Assembly (NCBI GenBank): GCA_937996235.1
Contig: CALKVK010000016.1
Coordinates: 62,001-126,000 of the forward strand
Origin: an uncultured bacterium
GTDB lineage: Bacteria > Planctomycetota > JAJSAM01 > JAJVHW01
Reading direction: 5' to 3'
Length of the DNA: 64,000 bases
Shown here in pieces: positions 23,549 through 31,580 of this stretch; the stretch's first letter is position 1, and the number at the start of each line of letters is the position of its first letter. The notes beneath the pieces were generated by a model. The model was not told where the DNA came from. It saw only the letters and a program-made list of their open reading frames with translations, and did not search any database. A program made the position numbers and the translations under genes.

Positions 23549-26500
23549 ATGCCCACGGCTTCCGACCGCGACACCCTCGCCTACGTGCAGCAGCCGACGA
23601 TCCACGGCGACCGCATCGTCTTCTGCGCCGAGGGCAACCTCTGGGAGGTCGGCATCGACGGCGGCGTCGCGCGGCGGCTGACGTCGTCGACGGCGACGCA
23701 CTCGACGCCGCGCTTCTCGCCGGACGGCTCGCTGCTGGCGTTCGCGTCCGCGGACGACGGGCCCGCGGCGATCTACGTGATGCCCTCGCAGGGCGGCGCC
23801 GCACGGCGCCTCACGTTCCACGCGAGCGCCGACGCCGTGGCCGCGTGGACCCCGGACGGCCACGACGTCGTGTTCCGCACACTCGCAGTCGAGGGCATCC
23901 GCGCTGCGACGCTCGCCACGGTGCCGGTCGCCGGCGGCCCCGTGCGCGGACTCCCTCTCGGCCGCGCGACCACGATCGCGTGGCACGCCGACGGCGACCG
24001 CGTGGCCATCGGCCGGCACAGCTCGGACCCGGCGTGGTGGAAGCGCTACCGCGGCGGGCGCGCGGGGCGCATCTGGATCGGGCGCATGTCCACCGGCGAG
24101 TTCTCGCTCCTGCCCGGCGGGCCGCGCACCGACGCATGCCCGATGTGGATCGGCGACCGCCTCTGGTTCCTCTCGGACGAGGACGGAATGGGCGACCTGT
24201 GGTGCTGCGACGCCGACGGCGGCAACCGCCGGCGCGTCACGGCGCACGCCGAGTTCTTCGCGCGCTGGCCGCAGTCCCACGGCGCGCGCATCGTCTACGC
24301 GCTCGGCGGACGCCTCTTCGTGCTCGACACCGACGCCGCGCAGCCGACGCCGCGCGAGGTCCCCGTCGAGGTGCGCGGTCACTCGCTCGCGGGCACGCGC
24401 AAGTTCGCGGACGTGCCGCGCAGCGTGCAGTCGTTCGCGCTGATGCACGGCGGCAGCGAGGCGCTGCTCACGGTGCGCGGGCGCATCGTGCGTCTGCCCA
24501 ACTGGCACGGCGCGGCGCGCGTCGTCGCCGACGTGCCGGGCGTGCGCTTCCGCGAGGCGCGCGCGCTCGGGAGCGGCGGGCACGTGATCGCCGTCGCGCA
24601 GCTCGGCGGCGAGGACCGGCTCGTCGTCGTGCCGCCGGCCGGACTCGGCGGAGACCTCGCGAACGCGACGGTGCTCGGCGGCGTCGGGCGGCGCATCCGC
24701 GAGCTGGTCCCGAGCCCCGACGGCACGCGCGTCGCGATCCTCGACCAGGCGCGCGGACTGCACGTCGCGACGCTCGCCGAGGACCGCACGAGCGCGACCA
24801 TCACGCTCGTCGACGACGAGGGCAACCGCTGGGTGCGCGACGCGGCGTGGTCGCCGTGCTCGACGTGGCTCGCGTACGGCCGCGCGTCGGACTGGTGGTC
24901 CTCGCGCCTCTACCTGTGGGGCGCCGCCGACGGCGCCGTGCACGCGCTCAGCCGCGACGAGTTCGTGGACTTCGCACCCGCGTGGGATCCGGCCGGGCGC
25001 TTCCTCGCGTTCCTCTCGTCACGGCACCTCGACCCGTACTACAGCGCGCTCGAGCACGACTTCGCGTTCGTCGCGCCGACGCGCGCGTACGCCGTGATGC
25101 TGCGCCGCGGGGAGACGCCGCCGTTCGCCGCCGAGGTCGTGCCGCCGGAGAAGCCGCCGGAGCGCGTCACCGCGCCGCTCGCGATCGACCTCGAGGGCTT
25201 CGCCGAGCGCGCCGTCGCACTCGGCTTCGAGCCGGGCCGCTATCACCAGCTCGGCTGCTCGGTCAGCGCCGTCGCCGCGCTGCAGGCGCCGCTCCGCGGC
25301 GCGCGCGTCGAGGAGGAGGGCGACGCCCCCGACCGCGCCGACCTCTGCGTGCGCGTCTTCGACCTCGCGGAGCGCAAGGTGGACACGGCGCTGGCGCGCG
25401 CGAGCGGCTGGTCGACGTCGCCGGACGGCGCGCACTGGATCCACCGCGTGGGTCTGCGCTTCCGCGTGCTCGCCGCCGCGGCGAAGCCGGACGAGAAGGC
25501 CGACCCGGCCGAGCGCGACAAGCCGTCGCCGCGCACCGGCTGGATCGACCTCGGCCGCGTCGCGCTGCCCGTCGACCCGCGCACCGAGTACCGCCAGATC
25601 GTCGAGGAGGCGTGGGCGCTGCAGCGCGACCACTTCTACGACGCGGCGCTGGTGAACGTGGACTGGGACGCGTGCCTCGCGCGCTACCTGCCGCTCGTCG
25701 AGCGCGTGCGCACGCGCGAGGAGCTGATCGACCTCCTGTGGGAGCTGCAGGGCGAGCTCGGCACGTCGCACGCGTACGCGATGGGCGGCGACCTGCCCGC
25801 GGGACGCCGCTTCGCGCCGGGCCAGCTCGGCTGCGACTTCGAGCGCTGCCCGGAGACGGGCGCGTACCGCATCTCGCGCATCTACACCGGCGACCTGTGG
25901 GACGAGGACGGCCACTCGCCGCTGGCCGCGCCGGGCCGCGAGGTCCGCGAGGGCAGCGTGCTCCTGGCCGTCGACGGCGCCGCGGTCGGCGGCGACGTGC
26001 ACCCGGGCGAGCTGCTGCTCGAGCGCGCGCGCCGCACCGTCACGCTGACCGTCGCCGACGACCCGGCCGGCACGAACCGCCGCGAGGTGCCCGTCACGCC
26101 GTTGCGCTCGGACACGCAACTGCGCTACCGCGCGTGGGTCGACGGCAACCGCCGGCACGTCGAGGAGGCGAGCGGCGGGCGCGTCGGCTACCTGCACATC
26201 CCGAACATGGGGGTGCCGGGCGCGGTCGAGTTCCACCGCAACTACCTGTGGCAGGTGACGCAGCGGCGCGCGTTCGTCGTCGACAACCGCTTCAACGGCG
26301 GCGGCAACATCTCGGGCATCCTGCTCGCGAAGCTCCTGCGCCGCATCGTCGGCTGGACGGCGTCGCGCTGGAGCCACGCGCCGCGCACGTACCCATACCA
26401 CGCGCCGCTCGGTCCGATCGTCGTGCTCACGAACGAGAACGCGGGTTCGGACGGCGACATCTTCTCGCAGGCCGTCAAGGCGACCGGACTCGGCCCGCTG

Positions 26501-26794
26501 ATCGGCATGCGCACGTGGGGCGGCGTCGTCGGCATCGACAACGCGAAGGACCTCGTGGACGGCGGCTCGACGACGCAGCCGGAGTACGCGTTCTGGTTCC
26601 CCGGCGTCGGCTGGGGCGTCGAGAACCACGGCGTCGAGCCCGACATCGTGGTGGACCACACGCCGGGCGACTCGTGGCGCGGCACGGACCCGCAGCTCGA
26701 GCGGGGTGTCCGCGAGGCGCTCGCGCTGCTCGAGCGCGCGCCGCAGACGCCCCCGGACCTCGGTCCGCGGCCCGACCTGCGCCACCCGCGCTGA
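23549..26794 (+). CDS. tri: Tricorn-type S41 protease
   Basis: A 1081-residue protein, the full length of tricorn protease. The N-terminal half is two WD40/PD40-like propellers (LTSSTATHSTPRFSPDGSLL; GNLWEVGIDGGVARRLT). A PDZ domain (EGSVLLAVDGAAVGGDVHPGELLL, about residues 810-840) and the C-terminal S41 core follow. The catalytic residues are all visible: S740-H741 in GTSHAY, S967-D968 in NAGSDGD and E1025 in GVENHGVEPDI. This spacing is nearly that of the Thermoplasma enzyme (S745/H746, S965/D966, E1023). Tricorn trims peptides from the proteasome or similar proteases in the cytoplasm; no signal peptide is seen here. The ATG has a weak upstream context. Confidence 0.92.
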   Translation: MPTASDRDTLAYVQQPTIHGDRIVFCAEGNLWEVGIDGGVARRLTSSTATHSTPRFSPDGSLLAFASADDGPAAIYVMPSQGGAARRLTFHASADAVAAWTPDGHDVVFRTLAVEGIRAATLATVPVAGGPVRGLPLGRATTIAWHADGDRVAIGRHSSDPAWWKRYRGGRAGRIWIGRMSTGEFSLLPGGPRTDACPMWIGDRLWFLSDEDGMGDLWCCDADGGNRRRVTAHAEFFARWPQSHGARIVYALGGRLFVLDTDAAQPTPREVPVEVRGHSLAGTRKFADVPRSVQSFALMHGGSEALLTVRGRIVRLPNWHGAARVVADVPGVRFREARALGSGGHVIAVAQLGGEDRLVVVPPAGLGGDLANATVLGGVGRRIRELVPSPDGTRVAILDQARGLHVATLAEDRTSATITLVDDEGNRWVRDAAWSPCSTWLAYGRASDWWSSRLYLWGAADGAVHALSRDEFVDFAPAWDPAGRFLAFLSSRHLDPYYSALEHDFAFVAPTRAYAVMLRRGETPPFAAEVVPPEKPPERVTAPLAIDLEGFAERAVALGFEPGRYHQLGCSVSAVAALQAPLRGARVEEEGDAPDRADLCVRVFDLAERKVDTALARASGWSTSPDGAHWIHRVGLRFRVLAAAAKPDEKADPAERDKPSPRTGWIDLGRVALPVDPRTEYRQIVEEAWALQRDHFYDAALVNVDWDACLARYLPLVERVRTREELIDLLWELQGELGTSHAYAMGGDLPAGRRFAPGQLGCDFERCPETGAYRISRIYTGDLWDEDGHSPLAAPGREVREGSVLLAVDGAAVGGDVHPGELLLERARRTVTLTVADDPAGTNRREVPVTPLRSDTQLRYRAWVDGNRRHVEEASGGRVGYLHIPNMGVPGAVEFHRNYLWQVTQRRAFVVDNRFNGGGNISGILLAKLLRRIVGWTASRWSHAPRTYPYHAPLGPIVVLTNENAGSDGDIFSQAVKATGLGPLIGMRTWGGVVGIDNAKDLVDGGSTTQPEYAFWFPGVGWGVENHGVEPDIVVDHTPGDSWRGTDPQLERGVREALALLERAPQTPPDLGPRPDLRHPR

Positions 26795-26931
26795 GTGGCC
26801 GGGCAACGACGACCGGCGGAGCGCGGCCCGGCAGGGGCGCGCGGCTTGCCGCCCTGCCGAGTCGCGTGCGCGTCGGCGGATGCCGCGCAAGCCGCGTGAT
26901 CGCGGCCGTCGGTCGTCGTTGCTCGGCCACT
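26794..26931. repeat. 138-bp inverted-repeat structure after tricorn gene
   Basis: The 22-base AGTGGCCGGGCAACGACGAC-CG at 26794-26815 pairs with 26910-26931 at 21 of 22 positions. Inside is a second hairpin, GGCAGGG...CCCTGCC. The left arm starts on the last base of the tricorn stop codon. It could be a terminator with a large head, a structured RNA or a further non-autonomous element; no other copy was seen in this window. Confidence 0.6.
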
Positions 26932-26997
26932 GGAGGCGGGGGACTGCCCAAGCGCGGGCGGAGCGGTAGGATGCACGCACGGACCGGAGGAGGAGAC

Positions 26998-27801
26998 ATG
27001 CGCGAGAAGCTGCTCGTGGCCGCAGCGGCCCTGGCGATCCTGACCTGGCAGCCTGCGCCCGCCGCGGCGGGCTGATGTTCGGGAGGCGGCTCCGGAGGAG
27101 TCGCAGCACCCGGCGGGATGGGCGGAGGCGGCACGACGCCGCGCGGCGCCGCGGCCGACGCGGGACGCCAGACGTACATCAACTGGAAGGAGGCGGCGCT
27201 CACGGGCCCCGCGGCGCTGACCGGTGACGGCGCGCCCGAGGCGCTCTCGCTCGACGAGCACCTGAAGCAGCTCCTCGGCGTGAGCGAGTGGGACCCGAAG
27301 CCCACGCTGCTCTACTTCCACCGCGACCACGAGGAGGGGAAGGAGAACCGCGCCTGGGACAAGCAGTGCGGCGACTTCAACGACGAGTCGATCGCACGCT
27401 GGAGCCAGCTCTACCGCTTCGTCGAGATCGACGTCGCGAAGAGCGACGCGGCGCTGCTCGAGCGCTTCGGCATGGGCGAGGGCCCGTCGTTCTCGGTGCT
27501 CGACCGCAACCTCGAGGTCGTCGCGAAGAGCGGCGCGCTCGTCGGCGGCAAGAAGGTCGTCGGGTTCCTGCAGAGCACGGTGAAGGCGAAGTTCGACGCG
27601 CTCTGGAAGGACGTGTCGGAGCGGCTCGACGCCCAGCGCGCGCTGCTGACGGACGCGAAGGACCTCGAGAAGGCGAAGAACCTGCAGGGCGCCCTCGATA
27701 AGGTGCGCGAGGTGACGCGCTCGTGGCTGCGCGTCGGCGAGTTCTACGACGACGCCGTCCGCGAGGAGGCGCGCCTCGTCCGCAAGCTCGCGGACGACTG
27801 A
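26998..27801 (+). CDS. Candidate selenoprotein: exported thioredoxin-like protein with in-frame TGA at codon 26
   Basis: A strong GGAGGAGGAGAC site precedes an ATG that encodes a complete signal peptide (MREKLLVAAAALAILTWQP...). Codon 26 is TGA, followed by TGT. The same frame then continues without interruption through a Gly/Ser linker (CSGGGSGG) into about 220 residues of well-formed protein. That domain contains PTLLYFHRDHEEGKENRAWDKQC and FGMGEGPSFSVLDRNLEVV, the look of a thioredoxin-fold protein. If TGA is read as selenocysteine, the protein is 267 residues with a U-C pair just after the signal peptide. An 8-bp hairpin with a GGA loop follows the TGA at SECIS-like distance. The internal ATG at 27118 has no ribosome binding site and would remove the export signal. 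A nonsense mutation is the main alternative. Confidence 0.6.
27073..27104 (+). promoter_or_regulatory. In-frame TGA with candidate bacterial SECIS hairpin
   Basis: Starting 10 bases after the TGA, GCGGCTCC (27086-27093) pairs with GGAGTCGC (27097-27104) over 8 bp with one G-U wobble. The loop is GGA, with its first G 18 bases after the TGA. Published bacterial SECIS models require a short stem, an apical loop beginning about 16-37 bases after UGA and a G in the first two loop positions; all three conditions are met. Confidence 0.45.
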
Positions 27802-27813
27802 CCGCACCCTCGC

Positions 27814-27819
27814 TATCGT
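27814..27819 (+). promoter_or_regulatory. TAnnnT -10 box, probable leaderless promoter
   Basis: TATCGT lies 9 bases before the ATG at 27829, without a Shine-Dalgarno. Confidence 0.35.
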
Positions 27820-27828
27820 GACGGCCGC

Positions 27829-28533
27829 ATGGCCGGCCGTCGCGCGCGATCGAGATTGGGCGACACGGCGCGCAGCGCGGGCCGTGTCGCCTTCGCCGCA
27901 GCGTCGCTGCCCGACCGCGTCGACTCGTTCGTCGCACCCCTGCTCTGGTGGGTGGGCTGGTGCGGGCTCGCCGCGCTCGCCGCCGTCGGCGTGCTCGCGC
28001 TGCTGCCGGACGAGACGTGGCCCGCGTTCGCGGAGCGCGCGCTGCTCCCGGTCTACGCGGTCTCCGCGCTCGCCGTCGCGAGCCTCGTCGGCTGGGGCTG
28101 CATGCAGAAGGGGCAGGACCGCGTGCGCCGCGCGCTCGGACCCGTCGCCGCGGGCATCCTGTTCGTCGCGCTGCCGCTCGGCGCGGAGCTGCTCGACCTC
28201 CTCGACGCGCGCGGCGTCGTCGCGATCGACGCGTGGCCGCAGCCGTGGCTCTGGCGCGCCGCGCTGCGCTTCACGTCGGGCGTGGTCGTCGCACTCGGAC
28301 TCGGCGCGTTCCTGACGTGGAAGACGCGGCCGCGCCGCAAGGTGCGACTCGGACGCGGCGCATGGTTCGTGCTCGTGTGCGCGCCGTACGTGCTGCTCGT
28401 GGCCGTCGTGGCGTACGGCGTCCCCGCCGCGTGGGTCAGCGAGCCGCTCGGCGACGTGCTCGAGGCCGCGGGCGGCGGCACGCTGGTCCTGCAGCTCGCG
28501 CTCGCGCACTTCCTCGGCGGCGGCGGCGAGTGA
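27829..28533 (+). CDS. Hypothetical multi-pass membrane protein
   Basis: A 234-residue integral membrane protein with five or six hydrophobic segments (about residues 39-62, 74-92, 105-125, 143-163 and 180-200, plus a final amphipathic stretch). The basic N-terminus (MAGRRARSRLGDTARSAG) suggests the N-terminus lies inside. No charged catalytic motif stands out. The family is not recognised. A hairpin covers its stop codon. Confidence 0.6.
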   Translation: MAGRRARSRLGDTARSAGRVAFAAASLPDRVDSFVAPLLWWVGWCGLAALAAVGVLALLPDETWPAFAERALLPVYAVSALAVASLVGWGCMQKGQDRVRRALGPVAAGILFVALPLGAELLDLLDARGVVAIDAWPQPWLWRAALRFTSGVVVALGLGAFLTWKTRPRRKVRLGRGAWFVLVCAPYVLLVAVVAYGVPAAWVSEPLGDVLEAAGGGTLVLQLALAHFLGGGGE

Positions 28534-28547
28534 CCGATCGCCGCCGC
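28520..28547 (+). terminator. 10-bp hairpin overlapping a stop codon
   Basis: GCGGCGGCGA (28520-28529) and TCGCCGCCGC (28538-28547) form a perfect 10-bp stem whose 8-base loop contains the TGA stop of the membrane gene. There is no U-tract. Confidence 0.55.
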
Positions 28548-28580
28548 GTCCCCGAGTGCGTGCGGTCCGGCGCGAACGTG

Positions 28581-28586
28581 TAGGCT
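28581..28586 (+). promoter_or_regulatory. Candidate -10 box with short leader
   Basis: TAGGCT lies 33 bases before the ATG at 28620. The predicted leader carries AGGAG at 28606-28610. Confidence 0.4.
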
Positions 28587-28619
28587 CTCCGGCCGTTCCG
28601 AAGTCAGGAGACCGTGGGA

Positions 28620-31508
28620 ATGAGACCTCGCGCCGCCCTCGCCGCCGCCTTCGCGGTGCTCACCGTCGCAGCGTTCGGCGTCGCGCCGCCGCCCGCCGCC
28701 CGCGCGGCCGACGCGGGCGACCGCGAGTGGAACCAGACCCGCGGCAGCTCCGAGCGTTCGGGGGCCACGCTCCTGCGGCCCGTGGCGTCGGACCCGCAGA
28801 TCGCGTGGCGCAGGAAGCTCGCGGGTCCGCTCGCCGGCGAGCCCGTCTCGTGGGGCGGCGTGGTGTTCGTGCCGTCCCGCAACGGCGACTTCGTCGAGCT
28901 GCGCGGCATCGACGCGCGCACGGGCAACGAGCTCTTCCAGCGCCGCCTCGACAAGGGCACGTGGGCCGACCTCGCCGTGTGGCAGGGCATCGTGATCGTC
29001 GGCGAGGAGGGACAGCTCCGCGGCTTCCCGTTCAAGGACGGCAAGCTCGGCATGCCGTGGCGCAAGAAGGGCGGCTTCCGCGGCGGGCAGTGCGTGGCGG
29101 GCGGCGTGTGCGTCGCCCGCGACGGCGGCCAGATGAAGATGTACGACCCGCGCACCGGCCGCGAGCTCGCGAAGGCGGACTGGCTGTTGAAGGGCGACCC
29201 GCTCGACGAGAACGACGCGTTCTCGATGCTCGCCGTGCGCGCCACGGGCGGCGGGCTCGAGGTCGCCGGCGCACACCGCAGCCGCAAGGACAAGCTGCTC
29301 CGCATCACGACGCTGCCGCTCGTGGACCCGGGCGGCCGCAAGCCCTCGTTCGGCGCGCTCGCCGTGAAGGACGTGCTGCCGATCGTGGACGCGCCCGACG
29401 CCGACGCGCTCCACGCGACGCTCTTCGGCTGGTGCGCCACCGACGAGAAGGGCGACAGCGGCTCGTGGACGCTGACCGCGCGCGCGAAGGGCACGGGCTG
29501 GATCGGCACGCTCGCGATCGACCCCTTCGAGCCCGCGAAGCGCCTGAACTCCGACATCGCGACGCAGCCCGCCGCGGACGGCGGCTGCGTCTACGGCTTC
29601 TCGCGCGAAGGCACGCTCCTGCGCATCACACCCGACCGCCGCGCAGATCCGCTGACCACGCGCGGCTCGCTGCCGCAGGGCGCACGTCCCGGACCCGCGG
29701 CCGCGTCGAAGGGCGTGCTGTGCTTCGGCAACTGGGCGTTCGAGATCGAGAGCGGGCGCACGATGTGGGTGCTCGCGGACCTGCCGGAGATCGCATCGGT
29801 CACGCCCGTCGCGGACTCGTTCGTGCTGCTCGGCACCGCAGAGGACGAGCTCGTCTGCCTCGCGGAGCCGGACGCCCTCGCCGCGGCCAACGACCCGGCG
29901 TCGGCGGCGGCGGGCGCCGAGGACGCGCCCCCGCCGCCCGAACCCGGCGACGGCGTGCTGCTCGCCGACGGCCGCAAGCTGCTCGGCGACGTCGACATGA
30001 ACGGCGACACGATCGTCGTGAAGGCCGAAGGCGGCGACCCGCTCGAGCTCACCGCCGACGAGGTCGCGTTCGGCGAGAGCAGCGGGCGCATCGTGCACCG
30101 CGGCGAGGAGCCGCAGATCCTCCGCGCGTGGGAGACGATCCTCGACGGCGTGTTCGTGCGTGCGCTGAACGAGGCGTACGAGGGCTACCGCAAGGAGCGC
30201 CTGCTCACGGAGTGCCGCCGCCTGATCGAGGACATGCGCGGCTACGGCGCCGGACACGCGCTCGTCGAGGGACTGCAGGCAGGCCTCGCGGGACAGACCG
30301 AGAACCCGAACGCCGACATGAAGCTGAAGCGCCTCGGACCCATCGAGGCCGACCTGCGCAAGCGCGCGCTCGACCAGGTCTTCGCGGCGGTGGACTGGTG
30401 TGCGGAGCGCGAGTACGGCGGGGCGGCGACCGCGCTGCTCTCGTACGCGCAGCGCGAGCACGCGCCGGAGGAGCGCATCGAGGAGCTCGCGGCCAAGCTC
30501 ATCCCCGCGGGCTTCCCGTGGCGCGACGCGCCGCAGCCCGGCCACCTGTGGCTGCAGTGGGCGCAGGAGATCGTGCCCGCGGGCGGCGAGTTCCTGAGCA
30601 GCTCCGACGTGCTCTGGAAGAAGGCGTCGTATCCGCCGTGGAACAAGGACACGCTGGGCTTCCGCACGCGCAACGTCACGCTGCTCTCGCGCTCGAAGGA
30701 CATCAAGGTCATCGGCATGTGCCTGCGCGTCGGCGAGGGCACCGTGCGCGCGCTCGAGGGGCTGCTCGGCAAGGGCGGCGCGAACTCGCGCGCCGCGCTC
30801 GACGTGCGCCTGCACGCGAACCGCAAGGACTACCTCGAGGAGAAGACTCCCATCGGCTCCGCGCTGCCGTGGAGCGCCGGCTACTTCTCGCCGGCGGAGG
30901 GCGTCTCGCGCTTCTACGTGCCGGGGGACGAGGGCAACGTCGAGCCGCTCGGACGCGGACTCTCGAAGGTGCTCGCGCACGAGCTGACGCACCACTGGCT
31001 CGAGATGCGCTGGCTGCCGGGCGGCGGACGCAGCAACCCGGCGACCTCCGGCTACTGGATCGTCGAGGGCTTCGCGCGCTTCATCGAGGACCAGTCGGTC
31101 GAGATGGGGCGCCGCGCCGGCCGGCTCGACGACCCGACCGTGTCGTCGCTCGACGCCACGTCGCAGGTCGCGAAGCAGGACAAGATCATGCAGGTCCCCG
31201 ACCTCGTGGCGATGACGCAGATCGACTTCTCGAAGATCCCCGAGAAGCAGGTCGCGGTCGTGTTCCTGCGCAACACCGTCGGCAACCGCGTGCTCGACGT
31301 GCGTGCGCTCTTCTACGAGCAGGCGGGCAGCCTCGTCTTCTTCATGATGAACCGCTGCGGCGAGGAGGGCCGCGCCGCGCTCGAGCGCTACATGCGCGGC
31401 TACTACTCCGGTCGCGCCGCGAAGGATCCGTCGAAGGAGCTCGGGTTCGCCGATTCGGCCGAGTTCCACGCGAAGTTCCGCGAGTTCCTGATGTCGCTCC
31501 TCAAGTAG
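28620..31508 (+). CDS. Secreted PQQ-like propeller protein with HExxH metallopeptidase-like domain
   Basis: A 962-residue exported protein (signal peptide ending ARAAD). The ATG at 28620 is preferred over GTG 28614 because AGGAG is only three bases from the GTG. Residues 40-430 show PQQ/PD40-like propeller strands (GVVFVPSRNGDFVELRGIDARTGNELF; GVLCFGNWAFEIESGRTMWVL). A short domain with LADGRKLLGDVDMNGDTIVVK follows, then helices. Around residues 787-816 is a gluzincin-type zinc site: HELTHHW (H787, E788, H791) with a third ligand E816 in YWIVEGFARFIED. The last part is helical. An outer-surface or periplasmic peptidase-like role is inferred. The next two genes are also large secreted multi-domain proteins. 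Confidence 0.8.
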   Translation: MRPRAALAAAFAVLTVAAFGVAPPPAARAADAGDREWNQTRGSSERSGATLLRPVASDPQIAWRRKLAGPLAGEPVSWGGVVFVPSRNGDFVELRGIDARTGNELFQRRLDKGTWADLAVWQGIVIVGEEGQLRGFPFKDGKLGMPWRKKGGFRGGQCVAGGVCVARDGGQMKMYDPRTGRELAKADWLLKGDPLDENDAFSMLAVRATGGGLEVAGAHRSRKDKLLRITTLPLVDPGGRKPSFGALAVKDVLPIVDAPDADALHATLFGWCATDEKGDSGSWTLTARAKGTGWIGTLAIDPFEPAKRLNSDIATQPAADGGCVYGFSREGTLLRITPDRRADPLTTRGSLPQGARPGPAAASKGVLCFGNWAFEIESGRTMWVLADLPEIASVTPVADSFVLLGTAEDELVCLAEPDALAAANDPASAAAGAEDAPPPPEPGDGVLLADGRKLLGDVDMNGDTIVVKAEGGDPLELTADEVAFGESSGRIVHRGEEPQILRAWETILDGVFVRALNEAYEGYRKERLLTECRRLIEDMRGYGAGHALVEGLQAGLAGQTENPNADMKLKRLGPIEADLRKRALDQVFAAVDWCAEREYGGAATALLSYAQREHAPEERIEELAAKLIPAGFPWRDAPQPGHLWLQWAQEIVPAGGEFLSSSDVLWKKASYPPWNKDTLGFRTRNVTLLSRSKDIKVIGMCLRVGEGTVRALEGLLGKGGANSRAALDVRLHANRKDYLEEKTPIGSALPWSAGYFSPAEGVSRFYVPGDEGNVEPLGRGLSKVLAHELTHHWLEMRWLPGGGRSNPATSGYWIVEGFARFIEDQSVEMGRRAGRLDDPTVSSLDATSQVAKQDKIMQVPDLVAMTQIDFSKIPEKQVAVVFLRNTVGNRVLDVRALFYEQAGSLVFFMMNRCGEEGRAALERYMRGYYSGRAAKDPSKELGFADSAEFHAKFREFLMSLLK

Positions 31509-31580
31509 CCCGTACGGGCCATCCCACCCGCGCTGCGCCGGAGCGGCGAAGATGGGGGCGCGCGCGGAGGTAGGAACCGG

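Noticed and set aside
26998..27075. The 25-codon frame as an independent leader peptide
   Set aside because: It is a textbook signal peptide and the downstream frame continues in register without a start site of its own; readthrough or selenocysteine explains both parts better.
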